DNA of 32,402 nt from Acidimicrobiales bacterium. GTDB lineage: Bacteria; Actinomycetota; Acidimicrobiia; Acidimicrobiales; VFJN01. The notes beneath the pieces were generated by a model, which was given only the letters and a program-made list of their open reading frames with translations, did not search any database and had not been told where the DNA came from. Position numbers and translations under genes: made by a program. Every line of letters starts with the position of its first letter. Position 1 is the stretch's first letter. The stretch is from the NCBI GenBank assembly GCA_035316325.1, contig DATHJB010000163.1:1-32402 (forward strand), given 5' to 3'. Below are positions 23,131-30,367 of this stretch, in pieces.

Positions 23131-24135
23131 TCACCCGCCGGCGGCCGGGCTCGGGAGGGTCACGACGAAGCCGTCGCGGGAGCGGCCGAGCACCTCGCCG
23201 TCGCGCAGCACCGACACCGGGCCGTCCTCGCTCACCGCGATCACCGTGGCCAGGGAGTCGTCGCGGCTGTAACGGCGGCCGGACGTGTGCCTCGTGCCGC
23301 GGAGCGCCTCGACCGTCTCCTCCGCCGCGGGGCTCGGGATCAGGCGGACGCCGAGCTGCCGCAGCACGCCCTCGTCGTCGAAGATGGCGGCGCCGTCGAT
23401 CTGGGCCAGCGCGTGGCGCAGCGGCGCCAGGTGCGCGGCCCGGCGGATCCGCAGCGGCGGCGGTACCGGCAGCCGCTCCTCCAGCCCGGGCGGGGCGGGG
23501 AGCGCCGGGCCCGGCCGGTAGACGAGCAGGGCGCCGATGCCCAGCGACCCCAGGTCGTGCACGGCGAACTCCAGCATCGCCAGCAGCACGTCGGGGTCGC
23601 CGTGGAGCGAGCAGGCGGTCACCGCGTCGATCCAGCTGCTGACGGGAGGCTCGTGGTGCCAGGTGAACCCGTCCCAACGGAGCACGCCGAAGCTGCCGAC
23701 CACCCGCACCGCGCCCACCGGGTGGCGCTGCACGAGCGTCGCCTCGAAGGCGTTGGCCAGCACCACCAGGTCGCGCTCGGAGCCGGCAGGCCGGTCGAAC
23801 ACCATCCACTCGTTGGTGCCGTCGGTGCGGCGCAGCAGCCAGCTCGACAGGCCGTCGGCGAAGCGGCGAGCCGCCGAGAGGGGCTGGTCGACCACCGGCT
23901 TGCGGGTGATGTCGAGCTCGGTCGCCGGCGTCCACGTGGCCGGGTCGGACAGGGGCTCCAGGATCGTGCCGCTGCTGGCCACCCGTCGCTCGTGGATCGG
24001 CGGCCGCAGCGCACGGTCGATCTCGTCGAGCAGCATCGAGCGGAACGCCTCGTCGCCCTCGGGCTTCAGGCCGCTCTCCTCGAGCTCCTCGGCGAGGCGT
24101 CGCAACCGCCCGGCTCCGGTGCGGGGCTCAGCCAT
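23131..24135 (-). CDS. Protein with a divergent diadenylate cyclase (DisA_N/DAC) domain
   Basis: The product has 334 residues. The C-terminal part (about 185-312) follows the DAC domain that makes c-di-AMP from two ATP: LGIGALLVYRP (198-207), the DGA motif in IDGAAIFDDEG (247-249), GVRLIPSP, then GTRHTSGRRYS and VIAVSEDGPVSVLRDGEV. The usual RHR motif reads RHT (282-284) here, followed by SGRR; this could change activity or mark a separate subfamily. The first 180 residues show no recognised domain and may be a sensor; they hold a Trp/His-rich patch (RWDGFTWHHEPPVSSWID, about 153-170). No membrane segment is seen. The ATG overlaps the stop of the oxidoreductase gene (TGATG), and that gene follows a two-component system, so all four are probably one unit. 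Enzyme activity is inferred, not shown. Confidence 0.75.
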   Translation of the reverse strand: MAEPRTGAGRLRRLAEELEESGLKPEGDEAFRSMLLDEIDRALRPPIHERRVASSGTILEPLSDPATWTPATELDITRKPVVDQPLSAARRFADGLSSWLLRRTDGTNEWMVFDRPAGSERDLVVLANAFEATLVQRHPVGAVRVVGSFGVLRWDGFTWHHEPPVSSWIDAVTACSLHGDPDVLLAMLEFAVHDLGSLGIGALLVYRPGPALPAPPGLEERLPVPPPLRIRRAAHLAPLRHALAQIDGAAIFDDEGVLRQLGVRLIPSPAAEETVEALRGTRHTSGRRYSRDDSLATVIAVSEDGPVSVLRDGEVLGRSRDGFVVTLPSPAAGG

Positions 24136-24974
24136 CAGCTCGGTGAGAGCTCCAGGGCCGCGGCGAGGCGGCGCCACTCGGCCAGGGGCTGGACGTCGGG
24201 GCGGTCCGTCGCCGGGGAGATGGCGACGTGGTCGGCGCCGGCCTCGAGGTGGGCGCGGACGTGGGCCGCGACGGCGGCGTCGTCGCCCCAGCAGACGAGC
24301 GAGTCGACCAGTGGGTCGGCCAGCGCCTCGATCTCCTCGTCGGTGAAGCCCATGCGGCGGAAGTTCGCCTGGTAGGTGGGGACGGTGCCGAGGAAGCCGA
24401 GCGGGCCGCGGGCGATGGACCGGGCCGTGGTGGCGTCGGACTCCAGGACGAGGATCTGCTCGACCGCCAGGGTGGTGTCGTCGGTGAGGCGGGCGCGGGC
24501 CTGCTCGGTGTAGCCGGTGGTCACCAGGACGGGGAGCGCCGCGGAGGACCGGTTGCGGGCGAGGTCGAGCATGCGCGGGCCGAGCGCCGCCATGAGGCGC
24601 CTCGACTTCGGGACGCCGTCGTCGTCCAGGCGGTCGAGGTAGGCGTTCAGCGTCGGGAGCGGCTGCGGTCCGTGGGCGCCACCGAGGCCGACGACGAAGC
24701 GGCCGGGGTGCTCGGCCTCGAGCTCCGCGTAGAGCGCGGCGATGTCGTCGGCCGGGAAGCGGTCGACCGAGAGGATCCCGGTGGCGACCCGGGCCCGCTT
24801 GGTGGCCCGCACGGCGGCGGCGACCTGGTCGAGGCTGGCGACCGGGCCACCCGACAGCCAGATCGTGTCGTAGCCCATCTCGTCCAGCTCGGCGATGGCG
24901 TCCAGGAGCTCCCCCTCACCTCCCTCACCGGGCCCGATCACCGCACCGAAGGTTCCGAGGTCGATCTTGGTCAC
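24135..24974 (-). CDS. Luciferase-like F420-dependent oxidoreductase (TIGR03620-like)
   Basis: The product has 279 residues with the bacterial luciferase-like barrel: IDLGTFGAV, ELDEMGYDTIWLSGG, KRARVATGILSVDRFPADDIAALYAELEAEHPGRFVVGLGGAHG and a C-terminal DHVAISP segment. The layout matches the small F420-dependent subfamily named after MSMEG_4141, so the cofactor is probably coenzyme F420; the substrate is unknown. Its GTG start overlaps the histidine kinase stop by 4 bases (GTGA), and its own stop overlaps the ATG of the DAC-domain gene. A location between a two-component system and a nucleotide cyclase is unusual for this enzyme type. Confidence 0.88.
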   Translation of the reverse strand: MTKIDLGTFGAVIGPGEGGEGELLDAIAELDEMGYDTIWLSGGPVASLDQVAAAVRATKRARVATGILSVDRFPADDIAALYAELEAEHPGRFVVGLGGAHGPQPLPTLNAYLDRLDDDGVPKSRRLMAALGPRMLDLARNRSSAALPVLVTTGYTEQARARLTDDTTLAVEQILVLESDATTARSIARGPLGFLGTVPTYQANFRRMGFTDEEIEALADPLVDSLVCWGDDAAVAAHVRAHLEAGADHVAISPATDRPDVQPLAEWRRLAAALELSPS

Positions 24975-26224
24975 GAAGGCAACCTAACGACGAAACGCGC
25001 TCCTGCGTGCGTGGGCTCGAGGGTCAGGGTGCCGCCGTGGGCGGTGACGATCTGCTGGGCGATGGCAAGTCCGAGGCCGGCGCCGCCCCGGTCGCGGGAA
25101 CGGGCGTCGTCGCTGCGGAAGAAGCGCTCGAAGATGCTCTCCCGCCGCTCGGCCGGCACGCCGGGACCGTCGTCGGTGACCGTGACCTCCACGTGGGACC
25201 CGTTCTCCTGCACGGTGACGACGACCTCGCCCCGGCCGTGGCGCTCGGCGTTGTCGAGCAGGTTGTGGACCACCCGTGTGAGTGCGTCCGGGTCGGCGAC
25301 CACCTGCACCGGGTGCACCGCGCCGGCGTCGATGCGCACCTTGCCCCGTACACGGAGCCGCCGGACGCCCTTGAGGACGAGGTCGTCGAGGTCCACCAGC
25401 TCGCGCTGCGGCCGGTCGACCGGGGCCTCGGCCCGGGCCAGGACCAGGAGGTCGTCGACGAGCCGCTGCAGGCGGAGCGTCTCGTCGAGCACCTCGCGCT
25501 CGGTCGCCTGCCAGTCGGCGGTCTCGGGGTGGGCGAGGTCGACCTCGAGCTGGGCCCTCATGCCGGTGAGGGGGCTGCGCATCTCGTGCGACGCGTCCGC
25601 GACGAAGCGCCGCTCCCGGGCGGCGGCCTCGTCGACGGGCCGCAGCGCCCGGCCGACGACGACCCACGTGAGCGCTGCGACCATGAGGAGCAGCAGCGGC
25701 GCGCCGATCGCCAGCGTGGTGCCGAGCTCCCGCACGGACTCGTCGACCGGTTCGAGGCTGGCGCCGACGTAGAGGCTCAGCACGCTCGGGCCGCTGCGGA
25801 CCTGGCGGCCGACGACGGTGAACGCGGTGTCGCTGAGGGCGCCGATCTCGACCGGGTGGGCGACGTAGCCGGAGGTGGGGACCGCGAAGGAGGCGAGGAC
25901 CGGCTCGCCCTCCACGTTCGGGCTGGCCCGCACGACCTCGCCGGACCCGTCGACGATCTGCGCGAACGCCCGGTCCTCCACCGGGACCGCGACGCTCTCG
26001 GGCAGCTCCCCGGCCGCGAGCGCGGCGCCGAGGTCGTCGGCCCGCAACCGCACGGTGGTCTCGAGGTCGGCGGTGAGGGCGCTGCGCTGGCGGTCGACGA
26101 CGAACCATGCCCCGGCCGCGAGGGCGACGGAGAACGCGAGGGTCGCCGCGATCGTGGCGCGGACCCGGACGCCGTGGCCCACGCGGCGCCGCCACCCCAC
26201 GCGACCCGGCCGGCGCTCAGGCAC
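24971..26224 (-). CDS. Sensor histidine kinase (OmpR-type partner)
   Basis: The product has 417 residues. There are two membrane segments (about 24-43 and 169-190) flanking an extracellular sensor of about 125 residues. A short HAMP-like linker is followed by the H box FVADASHEMRSPLTGMR with phospho-acceptor His213. The N box NLLDNAERHG, G1 DDGPGV, F box IFERFFR and G2 GGAGLGLAI are all intact. It should phosphorylate the response regulator encoded directly upstream. The GTG start at 26224 overlaps the response-regulator stop by 8 bases. The sensor domain has no recognised ligand motif. Confidence 0.93.
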   Translation of the reverse strand: MPERRPGRVGWRRRVGHGVRVRATIAATLAFSVALAAGAWFVVDRQRSALTADLETTVRLRADDLGAALAAGELPESVAVPVEDRAFAQIVDGSGEVVRASPNVEGEPVLASFAVPTSGYVAHPVEIGALSDTAFTVVGRQVRSGPSVLSLYVGASLEPVDESVRELGTTLAIGAPLLLLMVAALTWVVVGRALRPVDEAAARERRFVADASHEMRSPLTGMRAQLEVDLAHPETADWQATEREVLDETLRLQRLVDDLLVLARAEAPVDRPQRELVDLDDLVLKGVRRLRVRGKVRIDAGAVHPVQVVADPDALTRVVHNLLDNAERHGRGEVVVTVQENGSHVEVTVTDDGPGVPAERRESIFERFFRSDDARSRDRGGAGLGLAIAQQIVTAHGGTLTLEPTHAGARFVVRLPS

Positions 26225-26897
26225 CTTCGGCGGCGAGCCGGTAGCCGGCGCCGCGCAGCGTGTGGATCGTGGTCCGGCCGAAGGGCTCGTCGATCTTGCG
26301 GCGCAGCCGGCGGACGTAGACCTCGACGGTGTTGGGCTCGCCCTCGAACTCGAAGTCCCAGACCGAACCGAGGATCTCCGTCTTGGTGACCACCTCGTCC
26401 GCGCGGCGCAGCAGGAACTCGAGCACCGCGAACTCCCGGGCGGTCAGCCGGATCTCCTGGTCGCCCCGCCACACGCGACGGGAGGCCGGATCGGCCCGGA
26501 GGTCGCCGGCGGTGAGGACGACCGGGCGCTCGCGGGCGCCCCGGCGCAGCAGTGAGCGCAGCCGGGCCACGAGCACGACGTAGGAGAACGGCTTGGACAG
26601 GAAGTCGTCGGCGCCGGTGTCGAGAGCCTCGGCCTCGTCGTACACGCCGTTCTTGGCGGTGAGCATGAGGATCGGGGTCCAGTTCCCCTCCTCACGCAGC
26701 CGCTCGCAGACCTGGTAGCCGTTCACGCCCGGCAGCATCACGTCCAGGACGATCGCGTCGTAGGGCTGCTCCCGGGCCAGCCAGAGGCCCTCGTCGCCGT
26801 CACAGGCGACGTCCACGGCGAACCCCTCGGCTTCGAGGCCGCGCCTGACCGCCGCCGCGACTCGCTTCTCGTCCTCGACGACCAGCACTCGGGACAC
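26217..26897 (-). CDS. OmpR/PhoB-family response regulator
   Basis: The product has 226 residues. The receiver domain (1-118) has the acidic pair in VVEDE, phospho-acceptor Asp52 (IVLDVMLPG), Thr in MLTAK and Lys in SKPF. The winged-helix domain (about 128-224) has LTAREFAVLEFLLRR and NTVEVYVRRLRRKID....IHTLRGAGYRL. The start is GTG 26897, behind GGTGGAGGGAG; an upstream GTG at 26912 lies before that ribosome-binding site. It heads the operon with the kinase, the F420-type oxidoreductase and the DAC-domain protein. Phased repeats directly upstream are its probable binding sites. Confidence 0.94.
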   Translation of the reverse strand: MSRVLVVEDEKRVAAAVRRGLEAEGFAVDVACDGDEGLWLAREQPYDAIVLDVMLPGVNGYQVCERLREEGNWTPILMLTAKNGVYDEAEALDTGADDFLSKPFSYVVLVARLRSLLRRGARERPVVLTAGDLRADPASRRVWRGDQEIRLTAREFAVLEFLLRRADEVVTKTEILGSVWDFEFEGEPNTVEVYVRRLRRKIDEPFGRTTIHTLRGAGYRLAAEGA

Positions 26898-26945
26898 GAC
26901 AACTCCCTCCACCGGGGTGACCTTGCCCTGTCGTACCTTGACGTG

Positions 26946-26998
26946 CGCTGAACGCCCGCTGGACGGCCCGTTCAGCTCACGTCAGCGAGCGTCCAGCG
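26946..26998. promoter_or_regulatory. Phased repeat array, probable response-regulator binding sites
   Basis: Between the divergent starts at 26897 and 27020 lie CGCTGAACG (26946) and CGCTGGACG (26957), 11 bp apart, then CGTTCAGC (26969), CGTCAGCG (26980) and CGTCCAGCG (26990), 11 and 10 bp apart. The second group is the reverse complement of the first, so one CGTnCAGCG motif occurs about five times on the same helical face. OmpR/PhoB-family regulators bind such direct repeats with 10-11 bp periods. The array could control both the two-component operon and the small exported protein gene. Confidence 0.6.
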
Positions 26999-27019
26999 GC
27001 GAGGGCGGATACTCGGCCC

Positions 27020-27286
27020 ATGGACGAAACCAACACCCCGACCACCCCCACCAATCCCCTCCGGCGGCGCCGCAAGGCGCTGCTCGCCGCCCTGGCCGTC
27101 GCCGTGCTGTCGTTCGGCGCCGTGGGCGCGGCGCGGGCCGACGACGACGAGGAGGTCGACGGTGTCGACTGCGTCGACGGGATCGTCGCCGCCACCGGCG
27201 CCGAGTGCGACGGCGGCCCCGCCGCCAACCCGACCGACGACAGCGCCGAGGACAGCGCCGAGGACCAGACCGAGGCAGCCGACTAG
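27020..27286 (+). CDS. Small acidic exported protein (88 aa), function unknown
   Basis: I do not recognise a family. A basic stretch RRRRK (15-19) precedes a hydrophobic segment (about 20-40, LLAALAVAVLSFGAVGAARA) that looks like a signal peptide with an ARA cleavage site or an anchor. The rest is strongly acidic (DDDEEVDGVDCVDG...AECDGGP...DSAEDSAEDQTEAAD) with two Cys about 13 residues apart. It might bind divalent cations, but no defined motif is present. It is transcribed away from the two-component operon, with the phased repeats between, and is a plausible target or sensed partner of that system. ATG 27020 lacks a close Shine-Dalgarno. Confidence 0.6.
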   Translation: MDETNTPTTPTNPLRRRRKALLAALAVAVLSFGAVGAARADDDEEVDGVDCVDGIVAATGAECDGGPAANPTDDSAEDSAEDQTEAAD

Positions 27287-27403
27287 TGCCGCGTCAGGCA
27301 ACGTCTGCCCCGTCCTCTACCGGCACTTCGGTGGCAGTGGCCTACGTCGAGGAGGATGGGTTCGCCGGCGGACCTTCGTCGGGTGCGCTGGTGGGCCGTT
27401 GCC

Positions 27404-28375
27404 ATGACCGGAATCGAAGCTTTGACCTCTCCGCTTGCCTTGCCGCGCTGGTTCGGACCTAGAGCCAGCCCAGATGACCCGGCCGTCTCGGCCCTGATCG
27501 ACCGCGTCGCGCGCGGGGCCGGATGGGCAGACATCGGCGGTGGGTTCAACCTCAACCTGCGGATAGACGCTGAGCCGCCGGTTGTCCTCCGGGTTCACAG
27601 GCCCTGGGTCCGCCGCGGGCGGGTCGCGGGACTGCGGCGCCTGCGGGAACGGCTCCAGCGGACGCAAGTCCGCGTCGCTGGGCCGATTCGGATTTCCGGC
27701 TGCGACCTCCTGAGGGTCGCTGATCGTTGGGCTGAGATTGAGGAGTTCATCGATCACGTCCAGCCACGGGCGGACGAGGACTCCTACGTCCGCCTATTCG
27801 AGGAGCTCGGACGCCTTCACACTGCGCTCAAAGCCGTCTGGGAGCCCAGCCCGCCCGAACCCCTCGACGACCACAGAACCTTCGGCCAACTGCGTTACTC
27901 GGTCGGCTTCACACGCCGCAGGCTCGGACCCCGCAGCGAGCCGGTCGTGCATCGGATGCGTCAACTGACCGGCGAACTCTCCAAGCTCTGGAAGGAGGTC
28001 GAACTGCCATGCACTCCGATTCATGGGGACTACAAATTGGGCAACGCGGGAGAACTGTCAGACGGCTCATGGGCCACCTTCGACCTGGATTTCGCGAGGG
28101 TCAGGGAGCGGCTGTACGACATCGCGGCCAGCCTGCACCATGTCGCACAGGGCGGCGAATTGCTCGAGCCGCGACGACTGCTCGACGCCTACGAAGGCAC
28201 GGCTCCGGAACCGCTGACTCGCGACGAGCACCGTTGGCTCCCCGGGGCTGTAGCCCTTGTACCCCTGCACTGGGCTGCCACCGCGGGGCTCGTGGGCGAC
28301 GGCATCCACGAGGCTGAGAGCGCAATGACCGCCGCCGAGGCCTGGTGGTCGCGCCGGGCTGAACTCTCGTCGTAG
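27404..28375 (+). CDS. APH-family phosphotransferase (aminoglycoside/homoserine kinase-like)
   Basis: The product has 323 residues from ATG 27404; ATG 27356 would add 16 residues but has GAGGAGG directly against it. The kinase-like fold is shown by VVLRVHRP (the ATP-lobe Lys position is not obvious), the Brenner motif IHGDYKLGN (206-214) with Asp209, and TFDLDFA (225-231) supplying the metal-binding Asp. FIDHV, LGRLH and the late LHHV/LHW helices are usual for PF01636 proteins. It transfers phosphate from ATP to a hydroxyl on a small molecule; an antibiotic, sugar or amino alcohol cannot be told apart here. Codon use is less GC-extreme than in the genes to the left, suggesting acquisition. 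Confidence 0.85.
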   Translation: MTGIEALTSPLALPRWFGPRASPDDPAVSALIDRVARGAGWADIGGGFNLNLRIDAEPPVVLRVHRPWVRRGRVAGLRRLRERLQRTQVRVAGPIRISGCDLLRVADRWAEIEEFIDHVQPRADEDSYVRLFEELGRLHTALKAVWEPSPPEPLDDHRTFGQLRYSVGFTRRRLGPRSEPVVHRMRQLTGELSKLWKEVELPCTPIHGDYKLGNAGELSDGSWATFDLDFARVRERLYDIAASLHHVAQGGELLEPRRLLDAYEGTAPEPLTRDEHRWLPGAVALVPLHWAATAGLVGDGIHEAESAMTAAEAWWSRRAELSS

Positions 28376-28602
28376 CCCGGCGGCCGCGCTAGGGGGACTG
28401 GAGTTCTGAGGCTAGAGAACCGCACGGTATCGCTCCGAGCTGAACTGCCCCTGATCACCGGTTCAGCGGGACGGGGCCCGACAGACATTGCGAGCGACGG
28501 CATTCTTGACGGCCCGACCACGGGCGTCCGCGTTCAGGGCGGGGAGCTCGAGATGTCCGTCGTCGACCGATGAGTCGGCGACGCCAGCTGAGTCGTAGGG
28601 GC
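28376..28602. other. Intergenic region, no gene recognised
   Basis: A plus-strand frame without a normal start is open through this gap and ends at a TGA near 28573 with GVRVQGGELEMSVVDR; I cannot assign it. It may be the end of another eroded gene. Confidence 0.3.
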
Positions 28603-28707
28603 ATGGCCAAGGTGCTGACTCGCACATGCATGTCACTCGACGTGTTCGTCGCGCACCCCGACGACAACCGGGCACGCCGCCCCGAAAACGAAGGACACGC
28701 ACGATGA
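28603..28707 (+). pseudogene. N-terminal stub of a DHFR/RibD-C family protein
   Basis: The frame reads MAKVLTRTCMSLDVFVAHPDD and stops after 34 codons. This matches the conserved N-terminus of actinobacterial dihydrofolate-reductase/RibD C-terminal-like proteins (M.KV....SMSLDGF.A.PDD), with the usual Gly replaced by Val in LDVF. The remaining 150 or so residues are missing: after PDD the frame becomes Arg-rich and ends at the TGA overlapping the next gene's ATG (ATGA). It may now serve only as a leader that couples translation into the oxidoreductase gene. Confidence 0.6.
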
Positions 28708-29534
28708 CCGATTCGACGGCAACACGCCAGACCAGACCGTTCCGATTCGGGGTCCTTGCCCCACTCAGGACTGACCTGCCGACGTGGCGGGACCAGGTGC
28801 GCCGCATCGCCGACAGCGGCTATTCGACGCTGCTGATGCCCGACTTCCCGCAGCTGCAGCCGGCTCCTGCCCCCACGCTGGCCATGGCGGCGAGCCTTGC
28901 CGACCTGCGGGTGGGCACCTGGGTGTATGCGTCCCCGCTGCGCCCGGTTTGGAGCACTGCGTGGGAGGCGCACTCGCTGTCGGTGCTCACCGAGGGGCGC
29001 TTCGAGATGGGCGTCGGCACCGGCAGGCCAGGGATCGAGGACGAGCTCCGCGCACGCGGCATGCCCGTGGTCCCACGGAGCGAGCGGCTGGCCCAGGTGC
29101 GTGAGATGGTGACGACGCTGCGAGATCTCGACGGGCCCGACCTTCACACGCCGGTGGTGATGGCCGTGCGCGGGCCGAAGGCTCAGGCGGTGGCGGCCGA
29201 GGTCGCAGATACGGTCGCCTTCGCGTTGATGCCGGGAGAGGATCGGGTCGAAATGACACGGGTGGTACGCGACTTCCGCGCCATCCGAGACGTCGAACTC
29301 GCGCAACAGGTGGCGGTGATCGGCGACACTGTCGCGCCACACCTGGCGATTCCCGACACCGACCCTGCTGCGCTTCGCGCGGCGGACTCACTGGCGGTAC
29401 TTCCGGATGACCCGGCGGCGGCCGCCGAGGAGATTCAGCGGCGACGTGAGGAGATCGGCTTCTCCTACTTCGTCTTCGGCGCCGTCTCCGCCGACTTGCT
29501 CGCTCCGGTCGTAGCTGAGCTGGCCGGACACTAG
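28704..29534 (+). CDS. Luciferase-like F420-type oxidoreductase
   Basis: The product has 276 residues with the luciferase-like barrel: FRFGVLAPLRTDLPTWRDQVRRIADSGYSTLLMPDFP, APTLAMAASLADLRVGTWVYASPLRPVWSTAWEAHSLSVLTEGRFEMGVGTGRPG and ERLAQVREMVTTLRDLDGP. It should use F420 or a flavin to reduce or oxygenate an unknown small molecule. ATG 28704 has AAGGA 8 bases upstream and overlaps the stop of the DHFR-like stub; the open frame upstream of it is not coding-like. It is not closely similar to the other luciferase-like protein at 24.1-25.0 kb. Confidence 0.88.
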   Translation: MTDSTATRQTRPFRFGVLAPLRTDLPTWRDQVRRIADSGYSTLLMPDFPQLQPAPAPTLAMAASLADLRVGTWVYASPLRPVWSTAWEAHSLSVLTEGRFEMGVGTGRPGIEDELRARGMPVVPRSERLAQVREMVTTLRDLDGPDLHTPVVMAVRGPKAQAVAAEVADTVAFALMPGEDRVEMTRVVRDFRAIRDVELAQQVAVIGDTVAPHLAIPDTDPAALRAADSLAVLPDDPAAAAEEIQRRREEIGFSYFVFGAVSADLLAPVVAELAGH

Positions 29535-29759
29535 GCCCGCGGGCCAGCCAACAGATGGCTGGCAGACTGCACATCGGTACCGAGGCCGCGATTGAGCAGC
29601 CGTCGTTTGAGGACTGCTCGGCGGCCCCGCAGAACACTTCGCGCGCCGTATTCGGGGATCTGCTCACCGAGCACGGGTGACGCCGTACCCAGACCACGCA
29701 CCTGCTCCGTTCTGAGTGATCTCACCAAACGCCGGGTCCGTGACTCGTTCAAGGTGGCA

Positions 29760-29852
29760 GGATCTGGGTCTGCCCGCCCTAGATCGACCTAGCCGGTAAA
29801 GGTCGATCCGAGTCGGAGAGGGAGGCTGCCCGTTCGAGCCGGGCCGGGTCCG
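29760..29852 (+). ncRNA. tRNA-like structured RNA or degenerate tRNA remnant
   Basis: GCCCG-TTCGAGC-CGGGC (29828-29844) is a textbook T arm: 5-bp stem with a 7-base loop fitting TTCRANY. Directly after it CGGGTCC (29845-29851) can pair with GGATCTG (29760-29766) over 7 bp (two G-U pairs), then G and CCA follow at 29852-29855, as in a tRNA 3' end. However, the middle holds an 8-bp stem with an 11-base loop (GATCGACC...GGTCGATC, 29782-29808) instead of a normal anticodon arm, and the D arm is poor. It is therefore not a convincing working tRNA; it could be a decayed class-II tRNA, an attachment-site fragment or an unrelated small RNA. Confidence 0.3.
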
Positions 29853-29879
29853 CCACCGGGGGCGCAAGCCCCCAGGTGG
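29853..29879 (+). terminator. Strong GCAA-tetraloop hairpin, possible terminator
   Basis: CCACC-GGGGGC-GCAA-GCCCCC-A-GGTGG forms an 11-bp stem with one bulged A and a GCAA tetraloop. It directly follows the tRNA-like stretch and precedes the HTH fragment. There is no U-run, so it may be a terminator of the GC-rich type or part of a larger RNA. Confidence 0.45.
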
Positions 29880-29936
29880 GTATCCCCTACCACCGGCTAC
29901 GAGGGACTATGACCTCTTGGCGGGCCGGGCCGCCGG

Positions 29937-30185
29937 ATGGGCGACAGGGTCAAGAAGCTCGCCACCCAGTTCGGTATCCACCGCGACACGGTGCACAACA
30001 TCCTCAAGCGGCAAGGCGTGCTGCGACCGCGGGGGCTCCAGCCAGATGAGCTAGTGAAGGCTATTCGTCTCTACGAGGATGGCTGGTCGCCGGGCTGGTT
30101 GGCCACCGAGTTCGACGTCTCGCCCAGAACGGCCAACCGCGCCCTGCGTCAAGCCGGCGTGAGGTGTCGGACCAGGAACCACAGC
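29937..30185 (+). pseudogene. HTH fragment of a resolvase/recombinase-type protein
   Basis: The frame GDRVKKLATQFGIHRDTVHNILKRQGV followed by GLQPDELVKAIRLYEDGWSPGWLATEFDVSPRTANRALRQAGVRCR has two successive helix-turn-helix units, as found in the C-terminal part of serine recombinases and related small DNA-binding proteins of actinomycetes. A stop codon lies 9 codons upstream, so no catalytic domain precedes it. Downstream the frame runs on without protein-like sequence into antisense of the next gene, so the natural end is lost. I read it as a remnant of a mobile element. A standalone HTH protein is less likely. Confidence 0.5.
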
Positions 30186-30325
30186 CCAAGCGCGACCCCG
30201 AGCACGACCCCGCCCGCCGCCGAAAGGGTCGAGGTCACCACGTCTTCTGCGACCGACCCGGCCTCGCTCCCGTCGGGGGCGCATGACTGCGCCCACCCGT
30301 CGGACTTCCCGTTACGGGCCGCCAC
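30149..30325 (-). CDS. Possible 58-residue single-pass membrane protein
   Basis: A GTG at 30325, preceded by GAAGGCGG, opens a frame MAARNGKSDGW.. with a hydrophilic half followed by one clear membrane segment (LSAAGGVVLGVALGLWFLV, about 33-51) and a short tail RHLTPA. It overlaps the 3' end of the HTH fragment on the other strand. The amphipathic order and ribosome-binding site favour a real gene, but it is short and of no known family. Confidence 0.35.
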   Translation of the reverse strand: MAARNGKSDGWAQSCAPDGSEAGSVAEDVVTSTLSAAGGVVLGVALGLWFLVRHLTPA

Positions 30326-30367
30326 AGGTGCCGCCTTCGTAGGGGGGTCTCTGCTGTCTGCGAGTCC

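Larger units (their letters stand above)
29535..29936. other. Long non-coding gap with structured stretch
   Basis: No protein gene is recognised in these 400 bases; the short open frames on both strands have no start signals or family resemblance. The right half (29760-29879) holds several strong hairpins described separately. Base composition is less GC-rich than the left part of the window. Confidence 0.5.

Noticed and set aside
22036-24375. Plus-strand open frame of 779 codons
   Set aside because: Antisense to LacI and the DAC-domain protein, which both carry recognisable motifs; this one has none.
29760-29855. Calling a functional tRNA gene
   Set aside because: The anticodon arm would have an 8-bp stem and an 11-base loop and the D arm lacks its GG; reported only as tRNA-like.
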